The position numbers were made by a program, and so were the translations under genes. The notes below the pieces were generated by a model that did not search any database, had not been told where the DNA came from, and saw only the letters and a list, made by a program, of their open reading frames with translations. A stretch of DNA of 50,834 nucleotides, from assembly GCA_024275195.1 (NCBI GenBank), contig JAJRZP010000067.1, forward strand, positions 1 to 50,834, in the 5' to 3' direction. Position 1 is the first letter of the stretch. Each line of letters begins with the position of its first letter. Below are positions 25,265 to 34,356 of this stretch, piece after piece. The stretch comes from Chloroflexota bacterium. GTDB lineage: Bacteria; Chloroflexota; Dehalococcoidia; Lucifugimonadales; Lucifugimonadaceae.

Positions 25265-25348
25265 AGCATCGTAAATCAGTGCTGCACTAATCGATTTGAA
25301 TCCTTCAGCAGCGCACACCCACTGTGTACGAATTCAGACATTCCAGAG

Positions 25349-26308
25349 TTACCCATCTGACGGGAGTTGAGCATAGAGCGCCAACTCCTCCCCGAGCCCT
25401 AATTGGTTCAGTGCCGCCCAAGCCGGTGCCAGAGCTAACGTACTGAGTCGCGTATCCCATCTCTTGGTGAGTGAGAATCTTTCGCCGTTTCGAAGTCGAA
25501 ACTGTCGAAGAGAGAGTGATGCCAGGTGTGGCTCAGCAATAGTCGCAACTCTGGCATCAAGTCCAGCCCGTTTTGCCAGCAACAGCAACCCCTTGCGGGT
25601 GAACAGCACAAGGTGGAACGGCACCCAGCACGCGATGCTGTAGCGACCTAAAAGCCGGGTCATAGCCCCTTCGCCACTGGGTGTAAAAAATATGAGACGC
25701 CCACCGGGCGAAAGAAGATCCCTTACCTTCGTAAGAAATACTACCGGGTCATATATGTGCTCGATGACAGCCGAACAGTGGATCACATCAAACTTGACGT
25801 CAAATATTGCTGATTCAAAGGGGCTATTCACGAAGCTACCGGCCACATGCGTCCTGCTCCAGGCGATGGCCTTTGGATCGGAGTCGACACCGAAGACCTC
25901 CCAGCCGTTGCGGGAGTATTTTTCGAGTTGTGCCGCGTAACCACAACCTATCGAGAGCAATTTCCTGCCATCTCCGCTCTCTCTGGGTTCACTTCTTCGA
26001 TTAACTCCAGGTGACCATATGCGCGCCCATGTATCGATGAAGCGGTCACCTTGATGCCCGAAGAATCCCCGAGTCGGTGCCATTGAGTGTTCGTCGCTGT
26101 ACATTTGTTGAACGGTGGCGGCATCTGGAAGCGGACTCAGGTATAGGCTGCTGCAGTTAACGTACTTCCAGAAATCACATTCAATTGGCAAACCTTCGCG
26201 ACGGTTTTTATCGCGCAACCAGAATTTCCGCTCAGCAGAACCACATGCCGGACATTCGTTCTGTTCTACCCACTCAGAATTTCCCGCGTAAATATCGTAT
26301 GGATCCAC
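25349..26308 (-). CDS. SAM-dependent class I methyltransferase with N-terminal Cys-rich module
   Basis: The 319-residue protein begins with an N-terminal segment holding CPACG (about 19-23) and a later single Cys-Ser pair where a second zinc knuckle would be. The methyltransferase core follows, with motif I LLSIGCGYAAQLE (about 117-129), acidic motif II FGVDSD and motif IV FDVIHCSAVIEHI. This architecture is common in glycan-cluster C- or O-methyltransferases that act on nucleotide sugars. It is divergent from the gmhA-led cluster, with 179 bases between the two starts. The substrate is unknown. Confidence 0.8.
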   Translation of the reverse strand: MDPYDIYAGNSEWVEQNECPACGSAERKFWLRDKNRREGLPIECDFWKYVNCSSLYLSPLPDAATVQQMYSDEHSMAPTRGFFGHQGDRFIDTWARIWSPGVNRRSEPRESGDGRKLLSIGCGYAAQLEKYSRNGWEVFGVDSDPKAIAWSRTHVAGSFVNSPFESAIFDVKFDVIHCSAVIEHIYDPVVFLTKVRDLLSPGGRLIFFTPSGEGAMTRLLGRYSIACWVPFHLVLFTRKGLLLLAKRAGLDARVATIAEPHLASLSLRQFRLRNGERFSLTKRWDTRLSTLALAPAWAALNQLGLGEELALYAQLPSDG

Positions 26309-26487
26309 TTTGAAGTTCTGCCTACTCGAACTCGCTGATCAAGCTCGAATCTGAAGAGTGTCTGTACCGATTCAGTTCGTAACGCCCTGAACTCAATCTA
26401 CATCAAGCTAACACCATTGATGTTACGTTGCAGAGAGATTATTCGTTAGACTTCTTCATCCGCCGTAGCTCTCGCATGAAGGACTCC

Positions 26488-27063
26488 ATGACCGATTTAA
26501 TCGAACTTGCCGCAAGTTATATCGCAGAAAGCACAAAAGCTCAGCAAACAGTCGATACAGATAAACTTGCCGAGGCAGTTCGTCTTCTGATCGCCACACG
26601 ACACAACAACAATACCGTCTATGTCGTAGGCAATGGCGGGAGTGCCGCGACTGCGAGTCATGCGGCAGTCGATTTCTTGAAATCGTCGTCCGTAGTACAC
26701 GGGAAACCCACTCTCACAATATCTATTCCCGACCAGACCCCGACTGTCACTGCAATCTCGAACGATTCGAATTTCGAATCTTCGTTCACTGAGCAGATCA
26801 ATTGGTTTGGGAAGCCGAACGATGTGCTGTTGGCCATTACTGCATCTGGGAACTCTCCGAACATTCTCTCTGCAATAGATGCTGCAATATCCAAAAATAT
26901 GAAAGTTATCTCGCTGAGCGGGTTCGGTGGTGGAAAAGTATCTGAGATAGCTGATATCGCAATAGTCGTCGACAGTTCAGAGTATGGTCCTGTTGAAGAT
27001 GCGCATATGATGATTATTCATTTGTTCACTCGACTGTTGAAGAACGTCGAGACAACGGTCTGA
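26488..27063 (+). CDS. gmhA: D-sedoheptulose 7-phosphate isomerase (GmhA-type)
   Basis: I choose the ATG at 26488, which has AAGGA 6 bases upstream, over starts at 26428 (TTG) and 26476. The 191-residue protein is a SIS-domain isomerase with VVGNGGSAATASHAAVDF (about 50-67), TAISNDSNFESSF and TASGNSPNILSAID, all typical of GmhA. It converts sedoheptulose 7-phosphate to D-glycero-D-manno-heptose 7-phosphate, the first step of activated-heptose synthesis. It leads the plus-strand glycan cluster, with the matching heptose kinase 68 bases downstream. Confidence 0.88.
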   Translation: MTDLIELAASYIAESTKAQQTVDTDKLAEAVRLLIATRHNNNTVYVVGNGGSAATASHAAVDFLKSSSVVHGKPTLTISIPDQTPTVTAISNDSNFESSFTEQINWFGKPNDVLLAITASGNSPNILSAIDAAISKNMKVISLSGFGGGKVSEIADIAIVVDSSEYGPVEDAHMMIIHLFTRLLKNVETTV

Positions 27064-27131
27064 ATAATCGGTTTTATCTCTCGGAATGTTGTTGATGAAT
27101 ACTCGATTATTGTGAACATCAGAGACACCAG

Positions 27132-28163
27132 ATGTTAATCGCACGCGCACCGTTACGAATGAGCTTTGGAGGTGGAGGGACCGATCTTCCCGCGTTTTAC
27201 GAACGTGAAGATGGGATGGTCGTTTCAGCCGCGCTCGCCAAATACGTCTACGTGATGATTAACTCGATACCTGGGCAGCCGATCGAGATAACTTCATCTG
27301 ATTTCCAAATCCATTTCTCCCAAATATCAGAAACCCCTCTTCCGGCTGAAGGCGATCTAAACCTCGTCTACCGAATCCTCGAAGAGTTTGGGTTTCGCTC
27401 AGGCGTCTCCGTCTTTATCGCATCTGAAGTGCCACCGGGTACTGGTCTCGGGTCTTCGGGGTCGGTCGCAGTAGCGCTGATCAAGGCGCTTTCTGTGGCT
27501 CGTGGGACGAGAATGACACCGGACGACGTAGCCAACCTCGCGTGTGAAATCGAAATCGATCGCGTCGGTTACAAAGTAGGCAAGCAAGATCAATATGCGT
27601 CCTCATTCGGAGGCGTCAATAAAGTTCGATTCACTCCTGAGAAAGTCGTCGTCGAATCGATGAATCTCGGCCATGAAAAGTTAATCCGACTTTCCAGCAA
27701 TCTCATGTTGTTCTTTACTGGAAGTTCTCATTCAGCAGGCACAATTCTCAAAGAACAGGTCAGCAGTGTTGAAGCTGGTGACGATCACGTCACTTCAAGC
27801 CTGCAGTTCATTCGATCGCAGGCAGATGAAGCCGCAAGAATAATCGCTTCAAGCAACTGCGATGCCCTTGGGGAGTTGTTGCATGAAGGGTGGATGGCGA
27901 AAAGGAAACTCTCGAAATCGGTAACAACCCCGTTTATTGATCAGTGCTACGCCGATGCACTCTCCGCTGGCGCAATCGGCGGGAAGATAACTGGCGCTGG
28001 TGGTGGCGGTTTCCTGCTGCTCTATACCAAACCTGATTCCCAACGACAGGTTGCCCAGGCAATGGCTGTACACGGCTTGACACCTATGCGATGCGATATC
28101 GATAGCACTGGGGCGATGGTTGTTATGAACTCCGGCCTACCTCTGACAGAGAGAGTCAGATAA
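27132..28163 (+). CDS. hddA: D-glycero-D-manno-heptose 7-phosphate kinase (HddA-like GHMP kinase)
   Basis: The 343-residue GHMP kinase has N-terminal RAPLRMSFGGGGTDLP (about 5-20), the ATP loop PPGTGLGSSGSVAVAL (about 101-116) and C-terminal GKITGAGGGGFLLL (about 284-297). These match HddA, which makes heptose 1,7-bisphosphate on the GDP-heptose route; L-fucose kinase-like relatives are the alternative. The neighbour gmhA supports the heptose assignment. HddC and GmhB partners are not visible. Its stop overlaps the next start (TAATG). Confidence 0.85.
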   Translation: MLIARAPLRMSFGGGGTDLPAFYEREDGMVVSAALAKYVYVMINSIPGQPIEITSSDFQIHFSQISETPLPAEGDLNLVYRILEEFGFRSGVSVFIASEVPPGTGLGSSGSVAVALIKALSVARGTRMTPDDVANLACEIEIDRVGYKVGKQDQYASSFGGVNKVRFTPEKVVVESMNLGHEKLIRLSSNLMLFFTGSSHSAGTILKEQVSSVEAGDDHVTSSLQFIRSQADEAARIIASSNCDALGELLHEGWMAKRKLSKSVTTPFIDQCYADALSAGAIGGKITGAGGGGFLLLYTKPDSQRQVAQAMAVHGLTPMRCDIDSTGAMVVMNSGLPLTERVR

Positions 28164-29548
28164 TGCCATCTCGTTCGCGTTTACTTGGCTCATCTCTGCT
28201 GATTCTGACCGACATAGTCGCTCTGAGCGCATCGTTTCTCATTGCGTTCTACCTGCGTTTTGAATCAGGCCTCCAAAGCCTGAGAGGTCTGTCTAACCCC
28301 GATATTTCTGGCTATTTTGAACTTGGCGCAATCATCACGTTATTGGCACCGTTTTTGTTCGCTGCTTCAGGAATGTACAAACCGACGAATCTTCACTTCG
28401 GACTCACCGAGTATGTCCTGACTCTAAGATCGATGGCTCTTCTGGTCCTGATACTTATATTTACAAGCTTCATTGTGGGCGGAGAACCGATCGTATCCCG
28501 TACATGGATAGCGATATGGGTTGTAGTCGGCGTCCTGCTGATAATCCTCGCTCGTTTTATGGCGCGCAGAGTTACAACACTTCTGCGGCGGCGCGGAGCC
28601 ATTCACGAATCCGTCCTCATCGTGGGAGCTGACGCACAGGGAGTTGCAATCGCTCAACAGTTAAATTCCGTACCCGGAGTCAAGGTGGTGGGATTCATAG
28701 ACGAATTCTTGCCTGTGGGAACGCGAATCAGAAACCAGTTCACGATTCTTGGCTCCACCAGGCAAACTGACACTGTCGCCGAGGAAACCCACGCTGACAC
28801 CGTGCTAATGATTCCAACAGCCATTTCATGGGAATCAAGGCAACTGTTTATGCTGAGTTCGTTACGTCCTAAAGAGTCCAGAAAATGGCAGCTTCATATC
28901 GCACCTGGCATCTATGAAATGGCCAGTCTCGGTGCAGAGTTAGGCAGGGTCGGAAACATCCCCGTACTGCGTCTTCATGGATCGAGCATCGTTGGGCTTG
29001 ACGCTCTCATGAAACGTCTGATCGACATCTCGGTGTCACTCGGAATTCTTGCAATCTTTGGTGTACCGATTTTACTGGTAGCGTCGTACATGAGCTTGCG
29101 AGGTCGGCGGATTCTGAATCGAACTACGGTTACCGGGCTCAATGGAAACACATTTCAGCTTCTCTCGATGAATATGAGCAGTAGCGCAGGAGCGTTTCCT
29201 GATGGGCTTGAGCGATTGCCGATGCTCGTACACGTGCTTACTGGCGACATGAGCATGATTGGTCCCAGGCCACGCTTAATTTCGGATGCCAGTCAGGGTG
29301 ATCACCCGGAACTGTTGGCAGTGCGCCCTGGAGTAGTTTCAGTCGTACCTCGATCGGTAATACTGAGTGCAACAGACGAGTGGACTCGAATCGAAGCAAC
29401 ATATACACGGAACTACTCAATCTGGTCAGATATCACTCTTCTTCTGCGGGCATTTCTAATGGGATTGCGCTACATCTCGCCCATAAGCAAATCTCCGAAG
29501 CGGCCCGCAGAAAAATCGAAAATATCGGATGACCGCATAGAGATTTAG
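28163..29548 (+). CDS. WbaP/WcaJ-family polyprenyl-phosphate sugar transferase homologue with degenerate active site
   Basis: The 461-residue protein has four N-terminal membrane helices (about 9-130), a nucleotide-binding-like middle domain (VLIVGADAQGVAIA, about 151-164), and a C-terminal bacterial sugar transferase domain beginning KRLIDISVSLGILAIFG (about 284-300). The family motif GDMSMIGPRPR is intact (361-371). The catalytic Asp-Glu of SLDELPQ is replaced by Glu350-Arg351 (GLERLPM), and the usual FRSM and RPGITGWAQV motifs are lost. The initiating phosphosugar transfer is therefore doubtful. It may be a pseudoenzyme, a regulator or a transferase with altered chemistry. Confidence 0.85.
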   Translation: MPSRSRLLGSSLLILTDIVALSASFLIAFYLRFESGLQSLRGLSNPDISGYFELGAIITLLAPFLFAASGMYKPTNLHFGLTEYVLTLRSMALLVLILIFTSFIVGGEPIVSRTWIAIWVVVGVLLIILARFMARRVTTLLRRRGAIHESVLIVGADAQGVAIAQQLNSVPGVKVVGFIDEFLPVGTRIRNQFTILGSTRQTDTVAEETHADTVLMIPTAISWESRQLFMLSSLRPKESRKWQLHIAPGIYEMASLGAELGRVGNIPVLRLHGSSIVGLDALMKRLIDISVSLGILAIFGVPILLVASYMSLRGRRILNRTTVTGLNGNTFQLLSMNMSSSAGAFPDGLERLPMLVHVLTGDMSMIGPRPRLISDASQGDHPELLAVRPGVVSVVPRSVILSATDEWTRIEATYTRNYSIWSDITLLLRAFLMGLRYISPISKSPKRPAEKSKISDDRIEI

Positions 29549-29854
29549 ATCCTTCGGTATGCCGGTATCTCGACAGCGGAAGACAGTCAATCCATCGGAT
29601 TGATCGCAACAATAAAATGGGTCATCCCTTACTATGAACTTGAGGACAGAGATCACAATATGCCGATAGATTAGTGGCTTGCCATTCGTCCCTGAATCTA
29701 ACCAGTTCGTATGGCATGGGAACGGAGGCAAGGTCACATCAAATGTATCTTTCAATGATCGAACTCGGCTCAAAAGCCTGTTTGTCTCAACACCCCTCTG
29801 TCCTACAAATATCGCGATTAACTAACCACTCGACCTCACGGAGCACGATTTTTA
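29549..29854. other. Intergenic region, 306 bp, nothing recognised
   Basis: This is an AT-rich gap between the sugar transferase homologue and gmd. I see no terminator and no credible gene. A GGAG about 12 bases before the gmd ATG may serve as a ribosome site. A promoter for gmd and downstream genes is possible. Confidence 0.35.
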
Positions 29855-30904
29855 ATGCGTAAAGCACTGGTGACGGGCGTCACAGGGCAGGATGGTTCAT
29901 ATCTAGTCGAACTGTTGCTCTCAAAGGGCTATGAGGTACACGGTCTTATTCGACGAGCGAGCACCTTCAACACCGCACGGATTGATCATCTTTTTCAGGA
30001 TCTGCATGAAAAAGACGTTGCCCTGTTCCTTCACCATGGTGATCTGGCCGACGCTTCAGGAATGGCAGAGCTGATCTCGTCTGTAAAACCAGACGAGATT
30101 TATAACCTCGCCGCCCAGAGTCATGTGAGAGTCAGCTATGAAACCCCTGTGTATACCAGCGATATCACAGGCCTCGGATTCACAAGACTGCTGGAGGCGG
30201 TTGCGAAATCAGGGTTACAGCCACGCGTGTATCAGGCATCGAGCAGCGAGATGTTTGGTGCCTCTCCCCCTCCGCAAAACGAGTCAACCCCTTTTATGCC
30301 ACAGAGCCCATACGCCGCCGCAAAGGTTTACGCGTATCACATGGCCCGACAGTATCGGGAAGGGCATGGTCTTTACGTATCAAACGGAATTCTGTTCAAT
30401 CATGAATCTCCACGTCGTGGTGAAACATTCGTCACGCGCAAAGTCACCATGGCAATCGCTCGGATAAAAGCAGGGCTCCAAAACGAGCTCTTTCTTGGAA
30501 ATCTCGATTCGCGTCGCGACTGGGGTTATGCGCCTGAGTATGTGACAGCAATGTGGAAAATCCTTCAGCAGGATCAGCCTGGAGACTACGTAATCGGTAC
30601 GGGAAGCTCTGTGTCTGTAAAAGATTTTATTGAAGAATCTTTTTCATACGCGGGTCTCGATCCTGCCGAATACATCCGTACCGATGAGCGGTATTTCCGC
30701 CCTCTTGAGGTGCCCAGCCTGCTCGCCGACGCATCGAAATCCATCAACCAGCTCGGCTGGACTGCCGAGACAGATCACGCTCACCTTGCACAGATTATGG
30801 TGGATGCAGATATGGATCTCCTCGGAGTCGAAAATCCGGGAGTAGGAAAAGAATGGGCATACAGAAATGGTGAGCCGTTCTACACATGGCCGGGCAAGGT
30901 TTAA
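29855..30904 (+). CDS. gmd: GDP-mannose 4,6-dehydratase (GMD), possibly acting on GDP-heptose
   Basis: The 349-residue protein closely follows GMD. Segments include [20 protein letters not shown] (about 6-25), [61 protein letters not shown] and [17 protein letters not shown]. It forms GDP-4-keto-6-deoxymannose. Homologues (WcbK, DmhA) act on GDP-D-glycero-manno-heptose instead, which matters because gmhA and hddA are just upstream. Its 4-keto product can feed the perosamine-synthase-like (32446), ColD-like (40325) and Fcl-like (35322, 48383) enzymes. Confidence 0.95.
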   Translation: MRKALVTGVTGQDGSYLVELLLSKGYEVHGLIRRASTFNTARIDHLFQDLHEKDVALFLHHGDLADASGMAELISSVKPDEIYNLAAQSHVRVSYETPVYTSDITGLGFTRLLEAVAKSGLQPRVYQASSSEMFGASPPPQNESTPFMPQSPYAAAKVYAYHMARQYREGHGLYVSNGILFNHESPRRGETFVTRKVTMAIARIKAGLQNELFLGNLDSRRDWGYAPEYVTAMWKILQQDQPGDYVIGTGSSVSVKDFIEESFSYAGLDPAEYIRTDERYFRPLEVPSLLADASKSINQLGWTAETDHAHLAQIMVDADMDLLGVENPGVGKEWAYRNGEPFYTWPGKV

Positions 30905-30954
30905 AACTAGAAGCTCAATCTATGTATAACAACGTCTTTCGCTGATTCAATCCT

Positions 30955-32433
30955 ATGCAAAGCCGGTTTTTACAAGACAAACTGAAAACAAATTTTCGTA
31001 TTTCCACTGCCAATCTACTAGCGGTTGGAACCCTCGTGATTTTCGCAGCTGGTCTCTATTACATCGGGGCTGGCATGATCGCTGGCGGATTAAACGCCGT
31101 CGAGTCCCGGGCCTTTTCCAGCACCAACATCCTGCTGGTGTTCGCACTCCCGATTATCGGAGCCGCATACGTCGTAGTGTTGGCGAAAGGGCAATACAAA
31201 TTCGCGTTCGCAGCAACGGTTGTTGCATTCGCACTTCTTGGCAGAACTTCCCGACTTGGTGGCATTGCTGCGTGGGACAACGGAGAGGGTTACACACAGG
31301 TCATTGCCCTGACTCACGCGATGATATTTTCGCTGGCGTTTGCGCTGGTTGTCAGTCGACACAGTATCCACAACGAATTCCAGCTAAAAGTTTTTATCGG
31401 AATGGTGGCTTTTGCGACGCTTGGAACAATCTCTCAACTGTTCACTCACGCGTTCCCTTCCTCAATTCTGTTGTCGGTGGGCAGTCTGTGGGTTTACGTG
31501 GCCGTTGCTTATATTGTGTTCGTATTGTTTGAAGGATTCAGCGGAATACAAGAACTTGCCACAATAGTCATGCTGTCGTTGCTGTTGGGCGTGGGGCTCA
31601 GAATTGCAACAACCGGGCAAGGATTTTTCGCGGTCACCCTAAGCGACGAACTCTATCGGATAAATGGATTCGCGTTTGGCCCCTCTGTCTCGTACGCGGG
31701 TTATCTGACAGTTGCGGCTGTATTTGCTATCGCACTGGCCATGTTCGAATCGTCGACATTTCGAAGGATAATCCTGGTCGTTGCTGCAACTTTGCTTGTC
31801 GCTGAAGTTGCCAGTACTGGAACTCGGGGTGCGATGTTGAGCGTGCTGCTAGTTCCAATAGGAATTGCGGCAACTCGTCGATACAAACTCTCGGCCGGAA
31901 TGTTCGGGTTGCTTGGTCTGGCCACGATCATCCTCTGGCCTAAGATTTCGATCGTCCTCGAGGCAAGACCAATCTACATCGATGGGCGCGTGAACACGAT
32001 TCCACAGTGGCTCGAACGTGTCGAACTCTGGAGACTCAATGCCCCGCATTTCTTCGATAATTTTGGATTCGGTTATGGGATTGGGCGACAACTGAATCAT
32101 GCACTGTCATCCAGCGGTGTATATACACCATCTCACAACACATTCCTCGATCTCTCACAGCAAGTTGGGGCTGCCGCAACGTTGGTGCTGTTGGGAGTAA
32201 TCATCGCAGTAGTTGTGCGAGGGGCGAAAGAGTCGCTCTTGCTTAAAGACGCACGAAGCAGAACTCTGGCGATGCTGTCTCTCACTGCTCTATTCAGTTG
32301 GCTATTTACCGCCAACACAACATCGACAAGCTTAGTTTGGTTTTATCCCATCGAGGGCACATCAATCTTCTATATAACGCTGTTTGCGGTCGCACTGATA
32401 AGCCGCTCAAATAAACTGCCGGTGAACAGGTAG
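30955..32433 (+). CDS. Wzy/WaaL-type O-antigen polymerase or ligase
   Basis: The 492-residue membrane protein has about 11-12 predicted spans. It shows the family-like TGTRGAMLSVLLVPIG segment (about 279-294) and a large outer loop ending in TPSHNTFLDLSQQVG (about 389-403), where the His-Asn pair resembles the essential His of O-antigen ligases. It could polymerise the repeat unit made by this cluster or attach it to a lipid or protein acceptor. Polymerase and ligase cannot be told apart by sequence reading alone. No strong ribosome site is seen before the ATG. Confidence 0.8.
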   Translation: MQSRFLQDKLKTNFRISTANLLAVGTLVIFAAGLYYIGAGMIAGGLNAVESRAFSSTNILLVFALPIIGAAYVVVLAKGQYKFAFAATVVAFALLGRTSRLGGIAAWDNGEGYTQVIALTHAMIFSLAFALVVSRHSIHNEFQLKVFIGMVAFATLGTISQLFTHAFPSSILLSVGSLWVYVAVAYIVFVLFEGFSGIQELATIVMLSLLLGVGLRIATTGQGFFAVTLSDELYRINGFAFGPSVSYAGYLTVAAVFAIALAMFESSTFRRIILVVAATLLVAEVASTGTRGAMLSVLLVPIGIAATRRYKLSAGMFGLLGLATIILWPKISIVLEARPIYIDGRVNTIPQWLERVELWRLNAPHFFDNFGFGYGIGRQLNHALSSSGVYTPSHNTFLDLSQQVGAAATLVLLGVIIAVVVRGAKESLLLKDARSRTLAMLSLTALFSWLFTANTTSTSLVWFYPIEGTSIFYITLFAVALISRSNKLPVNR

Positions 32434-32445
32434 AACTGGAGATCT

Positions 32446-33609
32446 ATGAAGGTACCGCAGGTACAACCCTGGCTCGGACTCGACGAATATGAGGCAATCA
32501 AGTCATGCTTTACCGACAACTGGGTGACAGAAGGTCCTAAGTCGTCTGAGTTCCGAGCGCGCTTGCTCGAACTTACCGGTGCCGAATTCGGAGAATTCGC
32601 GCCGAACGGCACGCTTGCAATTTACCTTGCCCTAATGGCAGCAGGAATCGGTCATGGGGACGAAGTTATTGTTCCAGATTTCACTTTCATAGCGACCGCT
32701 AACGCTGTAGCCATGGTTGGTGCGACACCGGTTTTCGCTGATGTAACCAGTACAAACTTCCAACTCGACATCGAAGCCTGTGAAAGTCGTATCACCCGGC
32801 GCACCAAAGCAATAATGCCAGCGCACATGTACGGAATGGTCTCGAACATGGACGCCATCATGAAATTGGCAAACCGCCATGGCATCATGGTCATTGAGGA
32901 CGCTGCTCAGGCTCTGGGAGTCAACTATTACGGCAAGCATGCCGGTACGTTTGGCAAAGCTGGGTGTTTTTCTTTCTTCGCAGACAAAGCAGTTACGACC
33001 GGCGAAGGGGGGTTTGTCATCACAGACGACCCAGAGGTGGCCCACAATCTCAAATTCCTGCGGAATCAAGGACGGGAGGATCGTGGATCGTTCATCCATC
33101 CCGAAATCGGATTTAACTTCCGAATGACAGATATCCACGCTGCGATTGGCCTAACTCAACTTGGGAAGCTGCCAGAAGCAAAACGACGAAAGCTTCAGGC
33201 CCTCCAATGGTTCAAGAATGGTTTAGCCGATGTTGAAGAAGTTCACTTCCTGACTCTTGAGCCAGGATCCGAGAGAATTCCGTTCAGGACTTGCATTATC
33301 GCAGAACAGGCTCATGAACTCATGAAATACATGGACGCTCGCGAAATCCAGGCCCGCACATTTTTCTACCCGTTGCACAAGCAACCAGCGTTCCTGAAAA
33401 TCGTAGAGGAATCTGGAGTTACTTCCGAAGAATTTCCGAACTCGACTTACGCTTATGATCATGGAATTTGTCTGCCCGCTTTCCCTGAAATGTCGGAAGG
33501 ACAAGTGAACTACACCATTGATGTGATCAAGGATTTCTATGCCCGGATTTCCGCCTGGGTATTACCGGGACTACGACTTCATACACCGAGAAAAATACTA
33601 CGATCATGA
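32446..33609 (+). CDS. DegT/DnrJ/EryC1 aminotransferase, perosamine-synthase-like
   Basis: The 387-residue PLP enzyme has PDFTFIATANAVAMVGATPVF (about 77-97), IEDAAQALG (about 150-158) and the PLP lysine K181 in SFFADKAVTTGEGG. FRNQG-type and HPEIGFNFRMTDIHAAIGLTQL segments match GDP-perosamine synthases. It would aminate GDP-4-keto-6-deoxymannose (the gmd product) at C4. Ribosome site TGGAG precedes the ATG. The C-terminus runs about 23 residues past the usual family end (after IKDFYAR) and overlaps the next gene by 71 bases. Confidence 0.85.
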   Translation: MKVPQVQPWLGLDEYEAIKSCFTDNWVTEGPKSSEFRARLLELTGAEFGEFAPNGTLAIYLALMAAGIGHGDEVIVPDFTFIATANAVAMVGATPVFADVTSTNFQLDIEACESRITRRTKAIMPAHMYGMVSNMDAIMKLANRHGIMVIEDAAQALGVNYYGKHAGTFGKAGCFSFFADKAVTTGEGGFVITDDPEVAHNLKFLRNQGREDRGSFIHPEIGFNFRMTDIHAAIGLTQLGKLPEAKRRKLQALQWFKNGLADVEEVHFLTLEPGSERIPFRTCIIAEQAHELMKYMDAREIQARTFFYPLHKQPAFLKIVEESGVTSEEFPNSTYAYDHGICLPAFPEMSEGQVNYTIDVIKDFYARISAWVLPGLRLHTPRKILRS

Positions 33610-34288
33610 GGTTGAAACCGTACTCCAGCTAGGAGAAAGAATCCTCGGTGAAACCCCAAAAACGGTTCTCGAAGTCGGATGCGGCACTGGTAATCACACT
33701 CAGCGATTCGCCAGTCGTTCGATCGATATCACGGCGGTCGATACTGACTCCGAAATCGCGTGTATCGCTAGGGCGAAGAACATCACTAATGCCGACATTA
33801 TCCACGGAACAGTTGGTGACGTTCAGAGCCGCGGATTCGACCTCGCGTGCGCAATGTTCAACGTCATCAACTACATCGATGAGGAATCCAACCTGATCGC
33901 ACTCTTTCGAGATGTGCTCGAACGGCTCAGTTCGAACGGTGTATTCATATTCGATTGTTGGAACGGTGATGTCGTGAAACGGGATCCGCCTGCTGACTTC
34001 GAAAGATTCATACGCAAATCTGACGATGACTGGTTGAGGGTGAACGCAAACGGCAAACTCGATAAAACTGGTGACTTTGCAATTATCAACTACGCCAACA
34101 CTGGTATTCGGTGCGGTTCATCTACGACCTACGAATACTCGATCCGATCCAAACTGTGGACACTCAGTACCATAGAGAGTCTTCTCAAATTGGCCGGATT
34201 TAGCCAAACTTCAGTTTTGGCTTGGATGGACCCAAATACTTCGGCCACTCAGAACTCTTGGAAATTAATACTTACTTCACACAGATAA
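33539..34288 (+). CDS. SAM-dependent class I methyltransferase
   Basis: The 249-residue protein has motif I VLEVGCGTGNHTQ (about 42-54), an acidic end of strand 2 (AVDTDSE), and FDLACAMFNVINYI in the motif IV region. An AAGGA ribosome site precedes its ATG, which lies 71 bases inside the preceding aminotransferase gene. The N-terminal YYRDYDFIHREKYYDHEVETVL is normal for the family, so the overlap is probably real. It may methylate an amino or hydroxyl group on a sugar of this cluster. Confidence 0.82.
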   Translation: MPGFPPGYYRDYDFIHREKYYDHEVETVLQLGERILGETPKTVLEVGCGTGNHTQRFASRSIDITAVDTDSEIACIARAKNITNADIIHGTVGDVQSRGFDLACAMFNVINYIDEESNLIALFRDVLERLSSNGVFIFDCWNGDVVKRDPPADFERFIRKSDDDWLRVNANGKLDKTGDFAIINYANTGIRCGSSTTYEYSIRSKLWTLSTIESLLKLAGFSQTSVLAWMDPNTSATQNSWKLILTSHR

Positions 34289-34356
34289 CCAAGACCCGCA
34301 GGTATATTTTTAAACCTTGATTTAGAGGAGTTGATAAGTACAGGGGAGTACATTCG

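Noticed and set aside
27063-27111. Inverted repeat AATAATCG/CGATTATT between gmhA and hddA
   Set aside because: The arms are 8 bases with a 33-base loop and no T tract, so it is neither a good terminator nor a convincing operator.
32632-33138. Minus-strand open frame of 168 codons opposite the aminotransferase
   Set aside because: Antisense shadow of a clear PLP-enzyme gene; no ribosome site or family features.
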